A DNA stretch of 64,000 bases from Annona cherimola (lineage: Eukaryota; Streptophyta; Magnoliopsida; Magnoliales; Annonaceae): positions 39,170,012 to 39,234,011 of the forward strand of contig CM059971.1 in NCBI GenBank assembly GCA_030490835.1, read 5' to 3'. Positions 55,367 to 64,000 of this stretch are shown piece by piece (position 1 is the stretch's first letter; the number at the start of each line of letters is the position of its first letter). Position numbers and translations under genes: made by a program. The notes below the pieces were generated by a model that saw nothing but the letters and a program-made list of their open reading frames with translations, searched no databases and had not been told where the DNA came from.

Positions 55367-57380
55367 TTTATTACGCGCCAACCAACTCTATAACGTTCAA
55401 AATCTTCCCTCATCTATATATAGACACTCAAGCAAACGTTGATATACACAACATAGAGCCTAAAGAGAGGAAAGAAGTGCTAGTAAGAGCTTTCATTCGC
55501 TTTTCTCTACAATTGAGTGATCTATACACTTTCAAAGGAAGAACAAGCTTCAAAGTTGCAGTTTGCTTCAATGAAATACAATTGGTTGCTTCTACAGATT
55601 CTTCCTCAAGCTGAAACTTGCTACACAACTCAGTAAAGTGTAGATCTCCTTTATTTTCACATTATTGTTTATTTTTAGTGCTTGGTTTGAGTTTGGTGAT
55701 TCAAACCAAGACATTGCAAGTACAGTTGTGATTGGAGTGTAACTCATCACCTACTTGTGTTGATTGTATATGCCCCCTAGAGCTTAAATCTAGAAGAGAG
55801 TAGAGGCTCTGGTTGTATATGCCTCCTAGAGCTAGAATCTAGAAGAGAGCGGTGACTCTAGTTGTATTCACGGAATACATAGTGGAACCCAAGTCACAAG
55901 GGTGTGTGAGCTTGGAAGAGTGGAGTAGGGAAAGATTGCCCGAACCACTATAAATCTTATCTACTATTTTTCTTTATTGCTTTCATTATCTCATTGCTTT
56001 CTATCTGTTACAATCTAAGGAATTAAAACTCTAAAGGGTTTAAGTTTTGATTTACCAAAGAATTTTTCAAGAACCCAATTCACCCCTCTCCTCTTGGGTT
56101 TTGCCATAAACTCGAGACCAACACAAACCAGCTTGTTGAAAAGTTTTCTTCATACTCTTTTCCTTTCCTACGTGGCTTATGCTGTACCTGTCTATGGTTG
56201 GGGAAAACAAAACATGAGTCGAAACTCAAAAAGCAAGCATTTTTCGTTTTAAATGCATTTCTCACCTTTCAGTAGTAGACGCTTAACAAGCGTTCGACTA
56301 GCAATTGGAGGAAACTTTTTCATAAAAACCTTTCATAAACATTTCATAATTCCAATTCATGGCAAACATATGCTTGTATGCAATACATCTTTGTCCATCT
56401 GGTAGGTGACACTTATCAAGTGATCATCCTTCCTTAGGAGGAAAACCCTTCCAGGTGATAGCCCACGAGCCAGGCAGCTATCCGTGTCCATCTCTCATTT
56501 CAGGGAGGGCGCCACCGGCATTTAGCCTTATTAAAGCGACTTGGCCTATGCAAAGGGGGCCTAATTTGCAACCGCATCCGGCTTGCATATTATTTACAGT
56601 AGACCTAGTACATAATCCTTGTGCATACTTTTCCTTCACATTCACATGCTAGCATAATTCTATAAAAACCACAGACCACAGTCTATGTCATTTTTCTGAA
56701 AACTTGATGCTAGTATGCTTTCATAAAATACTACAGGCCTCAGCCTGTATTCCTTTCAAATCTTGAAAACTGAGCTTAACCCATGTTAACGAGTTCTATA
56801 CTTAAAACGTTTTGTAAGGATGGCTAACCTTAAAACATTTATATTTCATAAATCATTTGAAGTATTCAAGGAAAATATTTGAAACTAAAAGATTTTTCTT
56901 ACAAATGCCTTTCCCATTTATGGGTTTTTATGATCAAAGGACATGCAAGTACATGCTTTCATCTAATATCATATACTTTTGTCCACCTGTCTTAATGTTC
57001 ATTTCTATATATGATAAACTTGTATAATCCTTTGATCATCACTCAAATCATTTTTGAAATTAATTTATCGTGTTGGCCTTCCTTAAATCCTTCTCGAAAT
57101 AATAGATTTTGGAAACTCCAAAATAATCCAATATTTAGAGAACCTTTAAAATATATCATTAAAATACTTTAAAACCTTGTAACAAAACTATTTTAAAACG
57201 TTTATTTCAAATATCATTTTAAAATCTCATCTTCCTTTCAACCCAACCTTTTTAACATTTGCATTTCAATATTTTTTAACATTAAAAGGATTTGCTTCTA
57301 ACGAAGCAATTTTCAAAACAATTTAAGATTGTAGAGTAAAGTCATACAAAATTGTATTTACAAAAGGTTTGCTTGCTTAC

Positions 57381-57422
57381 CTGCATAGTCAACTTGTACC
57401 TTCACTTTTCATTTTTCTTTTC
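57381..57422 (-). other. Predicted leader exon 2 in LTR K
   Basis: Forty-two purine-rich nucleotides (begins GAAAAGAAAAAT) on the minus strand between acceptor CATTTGTATAG and donor TGCAG|GTAAGCAAGC. Confidence 0.5.
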
Positions 57423-58369
57423 CTATACAAATGAAAAGGACTATTTATAACATTTCATGCTTGCACAATGAACTTATTTTTCTTAACTTATGTATGTTTT
57501 ATCTCATACAACTATCTCCTAATCACATTTACATATTTGACTAATACTAACCATTCTTCCATCATCTATAAATCACTAGTTAAACATGATTAGAACAGAA
57601 TTTAAAATTTGTTTTTAAACATTTATACATATACTCAATATTTCATGGCTATTTAGACCATAAAAATTCAAACATTAAAGCCTAGCTATTTTTGACGTCA
57701 CCTGATTGGGAGTCATATTTTATCGAACTAATAAATCATTTTAACACTTAATTAAAAATTATATATACATGGATTAATATTCAATAAATTAAAGAAACAA
57801 CCCATGCCTGTCTAAATTTTTAGAAATTTACAACCTTTCTTTCATCATCCCTAAATCATATATTAAACAGGGTTTATACAGATTTAAAAATCTATTTTGA
57901 ACCTGTTTTCACACCTATCATTTTTATCATTTCAATTCGCTAATTCAACATAAATAAATAAAAATCTGTTTTAGCATTAATCTTTTACCCATCCTTTCAT
58001 TATTCATAAATCATGTTTTAAACATGATTCTAAGATAATAAAATCTGTTTTAAACGTCACTTATACCCAACATTTCATAAGCTGTTTAAATCATTAAAAT
58101 AAATCTGATTTGGATGTTATATACATGTATGATCATATATCTATTAATTATTTCAATCCTTGCAACTTTTCATTTAACGATACATCAAGCTGATTTACTT
58201 AAATGGTTTTCAAATCACGCTGAATTAATTATTGATATCAATCATATATTCAGCAAAATATTCATCATATAAATAACAATCAGTGGAATACTTAAATAAT
58301 AGTTCTAAAAATTATTTAATGAAATCAGAATAAAAAATACCTGTTGCCCGTCTAATATTTCAAATCCAG

Positions 58370-58520
58370 CAGCGTTCAGCATTTTTTTTACAAATGTTGT
58401 TTATTAAATAATTAACGTGCAGCAGAAATTAAATCAATTAACGTTCAGCAGCAATTTAATAAATTAACGTTCAACTGTTTGTTGTTAAATGAAAAATCAA
58501 AACAATATATATTTATCAAC
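58370..58520. repeat. AACGT-CAGCAG short repeats in LTR K
   Basis: Words such as ATTAACGTGCAGCAG, ATTAACGTTCAGCAG and CAACGTCCAGCAG recur at about 30-60 bp intervals in AT-rich sequence; a further ATTAACGATCAACAG lies near 58705. Confidence 0.45.
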
Positions 58521-61455
58521 GTCCAGCAGCTTGTTAAAATTTGCTGAATTGATTTAACGGAAAAATCATGCTGCATTAATAAAAATTATGCCGCATTAAA
58601 ATCTACTAAATCACTATTAACATCATGCATCCAGAAATATATTTATCATATTAATGATTACTTAGAATATTTGATTAATTAAATGAATTCCAAAACTGAA
58701 ATAAATTAACGATCAACAGGATATTAAAATATAAGTTCTGAAATTCATAAATTTCAAATATATATATATATATAATCTGTTTGGACGGAAAATAAACTTT
58801 ACAGTAGGTGGTTCATCCAAATTTTTTTTTATAATGTAACGAGCAGCATTTCAGCAAAATAATTAGGAATAAAAAATGAAAAAGAGAACCTGTTGGACGT
58901 CCTCCTTGACCACCTGCTGCTAGATGCTTTGCCGTTTTTGTTTCTGTATTTTTTTTTTCCAACTCATCCTTCAGCCCGTCCTTCTGCCCTTCTCATTTTT
59001 TTTCCAGCAGCGTCATGTTCACCATCCATTAATCACGTCCCTTTTATATTTGTTGTTTAAGTGGTTGACCCGGGTTTAATTTGACTTAACTCAAGGTAAT
59101 AAAATATAGCTGCCCCTGTTGACGTGTTGCATCTTCCTTTTATGTTTTTTTTTATAAATAGTTGTCCATGCAACGTCCAGGCCAACATTGTTCACATTTT
59201 CTCTTTTTCTTTTTTTTTTAAACGGTAAATTCCAACATTAATAAATTAAATCATGACTGCCTATATTCACACTTATATGTTATGCAAATTTTTCTTATTA
59301 ATACATATACAATTGCTCACAAAATGCACCTTTCGAAATTTTTTTAAAAAAATTTTGTTTTATTTTTATTAACTAATTCACATTTGGACATAAAATCTCT
59401 TTTTAAAATTTTGGAATCATGTTTTCCTAAATTTAATTTCTTCCTTAAATTGGGCGTATTAATTTAAGTTTTTTCTTAAAATTTCACCTTAATCGGAGTT
59501 GTGTACCTATTTTTATTTAATTATTGAAAAATCGACATATATATATGTCTCCACAAAATTCACATACATTTCAAATGTGAATTTTGAAATTTTCATAATT
59601 ATTCTAAATAATTCTTCATAACCCATAAAAATTTTCATCTTGAAATAATCATTATAGATCAACTTATGGTCTTTTGAAGCTAATTCATAACATTAATTAT
59701 GATAATAATATTTTTAATTATAATTTTCAAAATTCCACCGTTGATCACTTAAGTTACCTCATGACCGAGTTATCCTTAAAATTTCATCTCAATTGGACTT
59801 CAACATTGTCCAATATAAATTTCCTAAGAAATTCCCGATTTAACCATATTTTTAAATTTCCAAAATGACATGGAAAATGAATTTTAACGAGTTGCCACCT
59901 AAGCATTCTCCATCCATTTTTGTCTTTCCGTGATTATCGCTAATCCCTGCTTTACTTAATCATTTTTTCCATTAATTTTCATTTCCCATATGGGTTACAC
60001 CCGAACCCTTTATTTTATGAGATTTTGATTTTTATCCTTTAGATGATTTCAAGCTATATTTATTAAGCTTAAAATTTGGGGTTTCACAGTGGCGCCCCAA
60101 CGCGAGGCATCGGAGCCTAACACCAGGATCGTTTATTGATTGGTAAATGTGAGTAAGATTGTTGCCCTAGCCAAGCGGCGTGTTTTTTCACCGTTGTACA
60201 CCAGAAATGGGTATTAATGTTTCATTTCATAACACATTTACATCATGGCAGCACCATACATTTACACACTAAAATTTTTTCACATTGATTTTCAACATGC
60301 ACTGGTATTTCATTTCCCATCAAATAATCCCAACTTATCATTCTGATCATATATAATAGGATTTCACATCATTCTTATCAGGTCATGTTCACACTTACAA
60401 TCAACCATTCACAACATCCACATATATACAGCATCATAGTTTTCTCAAAATAAACACAATCCTTACGTCCTGCCTTTCTTGTACCTGTCATTGGTTTAGG
60501 AAAACGAAACATGAGTACTAATTCAATAAGCAAACATTATCATTTTCAGGCAACTTTTCGTATAAACATTTTCAAGTGGACAAATCAATCCCAATATGGG
60601 CATTTCATAATTAATGCTAATCCATCATTATCAAACATGACATGAACATCCTAGTGATGGTACGTGTGAGACCCCAACCTAAGGAGGATTTAATGTGTGC
60701 ATTGAACATGCACATGTGACTTATATGTGAATTAAATGGAATTTTTGGATGATTTTAGAATTTTATGATATTTTGAATTAGGGTTTTTATTAGAAACGGT
60801 GATTAAAGATTTAATCGCCGGAGCCCAAAGTGAGTCGATATAACCGGAGGGGCTTAATGAGGATTTAATGGTGATAATGTTTCATGAATAATCATGTTAA
60901 TTACCATGATTTAATTTATGGATATTAAAGAGTAATTATGGAATTAAGGTGAACAATGATGAAAATTCATAACTTGACGCCTACAAGGCGGATTTCGATG
61001 AAATTTGAAAGATAAACTCACGACGGTAGGCCAAATCTTATGAATGGATTGGATTAAGGGAATCATGATGGGATTAGTGTGATAATTAATTATTTTTTTT
61101 CCCAAATCCAAAAGATAAATTCAAGTGGTCATAACTTGACATAGAAACGTCGGTTTGAGATGAAATTTGAAATGATGGAATAAAATTATGAAATCTATGA
61201 GATAAATAGAATGGATTAAGATAATTATGATGGAAAGTTTGTTTCTTGGAGAGTAAGTAACTAGTTGCTTAAGAGCTAAGTAAAGAAGGGCAATTGTAGA
61301 CAAGTGGATGGTCAAGATGTGAGCTGATTTTTGGATTTTCGTGAAAAAGTATTTTACTTGGCTGTAAATGTGCCACCACATATGGTAGATAAGGGAGCAT
61401 TAAGGAGTGTGGAATTGCAGCACCAAGTGGGCCCCACAGCTGGAAATTCCAGCTC

Positions 61456-61463
61456 TATAAAAG
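61456..61463 (+). promoter_or_regulatory. TATA box of LTR C
   Basis: TATAAAAG about 790 bp into the LTR; a start about 30 bp downstream would give a first exon of about 130 nt ending at the GTAAGTAT donor. Confidence 0.65.
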
Positions 61464-63025
61464 GGAATGCACGTTCAAGTGATATGGGTATTATGATATT
61501 TTCTAAGTGATGAAACTTGCACCCCAAGGCAGCAGCTCACGTCCCAGCTTTAGGCCACCAAGGAGGAAGAAAAGAGAAGAAAAAAAGGAGAAAAAGAGGG
61601 ATTACCAATTAATCAAGTAAGTATATATTTATTTTGATTTTATGCTCCAAATCTGGAAGTTATATGATGTTGTAAACTAAAATACGAACGGAAAAGTAAA
61701 TGGATGAATTTTACCATAAAACTTTTTTGAAGAATAATTATGGGGTGATTTAGGAAATACCATATTTTCAGATGAAAAGGATAACTACTTTGCAAATTAA
61801 AAATCCGAGAAGATTAGCCCAAACAGGGTAAAACGGGTGACAGGATCATCTGTAGAAAATGATTTTTAGTAATTTTTCTACAAGGAATTTTGGGCTGAAA
61901 ATTTTACAGGATATATAAGAAATATTTTTTATTATATAAGAAATATTTTTTATTATATAAAAAAATTAAAAATTAGGTTTTAATGGGTATAAATATACCC
62001 CATAATTAACGTGATTCAGGCTTTCTGCAAATGGATTCTGCTTTCCAGAAAGGTAAAAATACCAAAATAAATAGAAAAATTAAATATTTCATGATGAAAA
62101 TATTTATTTTGGTTAATTCATGTAGTTATTGAGGTATGGTAGAAATTTCAGATCAAAACTACTTGATTTGATATTAATTCAAGATTTTGATATTTCAGTA
62201 CGCCTGATTTCAGCATATGTGGTTAGTTTGAGAAAAAAATCAAAAAGAAATATGAAACCTATGTATAAATTATCCAAATTTATTTATGTGTTAAATCCTT
62301 AAATATGTATTAAGAAAAGTGGGATTATATCCTGAAATTTCGGATTTATAAATCTGCTTAGGGTTATGTGTCAAGAGACACGTTAAATGGGTGAAAAATG
62401 GGTTCCAAAGTTACTATTTTGGAAACCTATGATTAGTGAATTTAAATTTCATAAAATACTCAAAGTATAGTGTTAATTAAGGATAATTATCATGCTGAAA
62501 TATGGATTAAATTTATGACTTGGGAAATTTTATGAAATGCCTCATATACGTGTTGTTAAATGGCTATATGTGATAGGATAGACATGCATGAGTGGTAAAT
62601 GACCTAAGTAATTCGGTTTTGTGCAAAAATGCATGAAAATATGATAAATGTTATGAATATATTTTTTTTTAGAATTTCATGATGTTAATCTCAAATTTTG
62701 GGATTAATTAATGAGGCTTAAGGCAACAACGGGTGCTTAAAATGAGCAACGATGTTTGAATTTTGAAAAATAAGTGGAAAATGGCTTAAGGAAGATAATG
62801 AGCTATTAAATAATGGTTATTGAATGATTATTAAGCGATTGGATGATTACCCTATTTACGGGATTAAATAGGGTGTGTAAAAGCTCATCAATAAGTATGT
62901 GTTATATGGGTATAACGACTTGAGAAGTTGAAGGAATTATGTATGTTAAAGAAAATGGGTTGGAAAACTGAGTTGAATGCAAGCAAAGGAAATATATGAA
63001 TTTTATATCATTCTTATATGTATAG

Positions 63026-63069
63026 GCAAAGGCAAAGGGATAAGCGAAACGGGAAGCTAAGCAAGCAAG
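63026..63069 (+). other. Predicted leader exon 2 in LTR C
   Basis: Forty-four purine-rich nucleotides (begins GCAAAGGCAAAG) between acceptor TTCTTATATGTATAG and donor CAAG|GTAAGCAAGC. Confidence 0.5.
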
Positions 63070-63359
63070 GTAAGCAAGCAGCTTTCTAAATAATTTTGGT
63101 TTTCATTACAAGGTATTTAAGGATGACCATTCCTTGTTTTTATGAGTATTGAAATGTTTATTTCTGTTGAAATAAATGATTGCTTATGGTTTTGCAATTA
63201 TGCATGAAATGTGTTTAAACATGAGTTTATACGATGTTTCATTGAAATGGTGTTTAAAAATGATGGTACAAAGAATTCTCTACATGAGAATGACAAGTTC
63301 CATGTGTAAGAGGGTATATAATGCCGGGGTGACTAAAAGTCATGCATGGAATGGAAATC

Positions 63360-63501
63360 AAGTAGGCTAGTAGAGGTAGTAAGTGGACAAAGAGTCCCCC
63401 TTGACGTCACCAAGTCGGAAAGGACCGGTGAGGTAGGCTAGTCGAGGTAGTAAGTGGACAAGGAGTCTCCCTTAACGTTGCCAAGTCGGTAGGTCCGGCG
63501 C
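63360..63501 (+). repeat. About 70-bp tandem duplication in LTR C
   Basis: Two diverged copies of a unit with the words GTAGGCTAGT, GAGGTAGTAAGTGGACAA and CCAAGTCGG. Other copies of this LTR family (e.g. D at 28050-28120) have one. Confidence 0.65.
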
Positions 63502-63835
63502 CAAGGATGGAAAGGATCATGTCATGAAAGAGGGTTCCCCGTGCTAGCGTACTGTCACACGAAGGATAACGTCATCAATGGAAATGATGAATTTGCACAT
63601 CCAATGTTTATGAAATGTTTACGAATGGTTTACGTGAATGGTTTTTCATGAAATGTTTATGCAAATTTTATGAAAAAGTTTTTGCTCCGCAGGTAGTTGA
63701 TCACTTGCTAAGTGTCTCTACTGAATGGAGGAAAATATTTTTAAAGAATGTTGTTTTCAAAATGAATTGCATGAAAACCCTAAGCTTGCTTATTGAGTTG
63801 AATTTCAACTCACGTTTTGTTTTCCAAACCCATAG

Positions 63836-63866
63836 ACAGGGGAAAGGAAGGAGACAAGGAGCACAG
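63836..63866 (+). other. Predicted leader exon 3 in LTR C
   Basis: Begins ACAGGGG after acceptor TTTTGTTTTCCAAACCCATAG and ends at donor CACAG|GTGAAG, 31 nt. It is shorter than the 50-nt version in A, E and J. Confidence 0.4.
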
Positions 63867-64000
63867 GTGAAGATTCAAGGATGAACGAATTCCATGAGTA
63901 CCTGTATATGAACTTATGAATGTTAATAATTAAATTGTTATTCAATATTGTAGAAGGATTATGTTATGTTTTATGCCTATGGATTGGCGAAATTTTTTTA

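Larger units (their letters stand above)
43227..56123 (+). mobile_element. Solo copia LTR L, split by element F
   Basis: Plus-strand SIRE-like LTR from TGTTGGAAAC (43227) to GAGACCAACA (56123), flanked by a perfect CAAAC duplication (43222-43226, 56124-56128). Own sequence is 43227-44171 plus 55372-56123, about 1.70 kb. There is no primer site after it, so it is a solo LTR. GTCGAC arrays occupy about 43370-43690 and 43970-44140. F landed in the AACGTT-type palindrome block just upstream of L's TATATATAG (55415-55423). Confidence 0.92.
42856..60088 (-). mobile_element. Solo LTR K (about 4.3 kb without inserts), Family 2
   Basis: Minus-strand LTR from TGTGAAACCCC (60088) to GGCGCCACA (42856), with a perfect target duplication GTGGC (42851-42855, 60089-60093). 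It is interrupted by copia solo LTR L, which contains F. Own sequence: 42856-43226 and 56129-60088, about 4,331 bp. There is no primer site or coding sequence, so it is a solo LTR. From its own 5' end it shows a U3 hairpin (59793-59813), TATAAAAGGG-like near 59040, predicted exon 2 (57381-57422), stem-loops (56673-56749), and acceptor 2 near 56192. Confidence 0.85.
56129..60088 (-). other. LTR K right part: non-coding content
   Basis: Nearly 4 kb of LTR without genes. It holds predicted exon 2, stem-loops, four spaced ATTAACGT-CAGCAG words (about 58370-58520), a short (AT)n run at 58757-58772 and a hairpin with arms TTGGAC/GTCCAA (59793-59813). The 64-65 codon frames (56455-56652, 59674-59868) are chance. 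Confidence 0.7.
42850..60664 (-). mobile_element. LTR M, split by K and then by C
   Basis: Only six bases of M lie left of K (TGTGGC, 42850-42855). The rest resumes at 60094 with GCCCCAACGCGAGG and runs to 60664, where C is inserted. Joining across K gives a normal Family 2 LTR end. Later landmarks (GATTGTTGCCCT, ACCTGTCATTGGTTTAGG) confirm family and orientation. The remainder lies beyond the window. Confidence 0.75.
60665..64000 (+). mobile_element. LTR C, plus strand, cut by the window end
   Basis: Begins TGTGAGACCCC at 60665 inside LTR M, after GTACG (60660-60664). Its content is the plus-strand counterpart of LTR A: hairpin modules at 60978-60990 and 61138-61151, TATAAAAG at 61456-61463, a purine-rich exon-1-like stretch (61555-61610), donor CAA|GTAAGTAT (61618), predicted exon 2 (63026-63069) and exon 3 (63836-63866). 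By comparison with A it should end roughly 300 bp past the window. Whether a full element or a solo LTR follows cannot be seen. The frames 63176-63370 and 63615-63884 are LTR-derived, not genes. Confidence 0.85.

Noticed and set aside
63615..63884. 89-codon frame near the window end
   Set aside because: Runs across the predicted intron 2 acceptor and exon 3 of LTR C, and shows no coding features.

Overview
The window comes from the repeat-rich, AT-rich nuclear DNA of a flowering plant. I found no host gene, tRNA, rRNA or CRISPR array. Almost all of it is LTR retrotransposon DNA, assembled by repeated nested insertion and readable from target-site duplications (TSDs) and LTR ends. Two families account for nearly everything.

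Family 1 is a Ty1/copia, SIRE/Maximus-like family. Its LTRs are 1.7-1.9 kb (TGTTGG...CCAACA), its primer site matches initiator tRNA-Met (TGGTATCAGAGC), and its purine tract is AAAAGGGGGAGAT. Copies: B (1643-12444, +, TSD TGATT, nearly intact), F (44172-55366, -, TSD TTTAT, intact gag, broken pol), G (28338-34337, -, 5' part lost), and two solo LTRs, N (25376-27127, -, TSD CTAGC) and L (43227-56123, +, TSD CAAAC, split by F). B and F carry a third ORF after pol, where SIRE elements have an env-like gene. Its product has a basic N-terminus, a core resembling the 'putative plant transposon protein' family, and a C-terminal coiled coil. LTR U3 regions and the stretch just before ORF3 are full of AAGTCGAC palindromes.

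Family 2 consists of very long LTRs (3.3-5.6 kb) beginning TGTGA(A/T)ACCC and ending GG(C/T)(A/G)CCACA, probably Ty3/gypsy Tekay/Del-like or non-autonomous derivatives. Copies: A (- strand; 3' LTR 1-1246, 5' LTR 12902-16228, only about 0.85 kb internal, interrupted by B), D (+, 16865-20473 and 27833-28337), E (-, 20474-27832), H (-, 34338-38979, chimeric), J (+, 38980-42803, truncated), K (-, 42856-60088), M (-, 42850-60664 and beyond) and C (+, 60665 to the window end).

Nesting: B lies in A; N lies in E, E in D, and G in D; F lies in L, L in K, K in M, and C in M. Between G and J, a deletion through two H-type LTRs probably removed G's 5' half and the start of J.

The least expected structure is in the Family 2 LTRs. 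After the TATA box they share what looks like an exon-intron layout: a purine-rich first exon with a GTAAGTAT donor, a purine-rich second exon of 39-48 nt between a T-rich TAG acceptor and a GTAAGCAAGC donor, and a third exon that is exactly 50 nt in three copies. The same LTRs hold several families of short hairpins whose arms change sequence while staying complementary.
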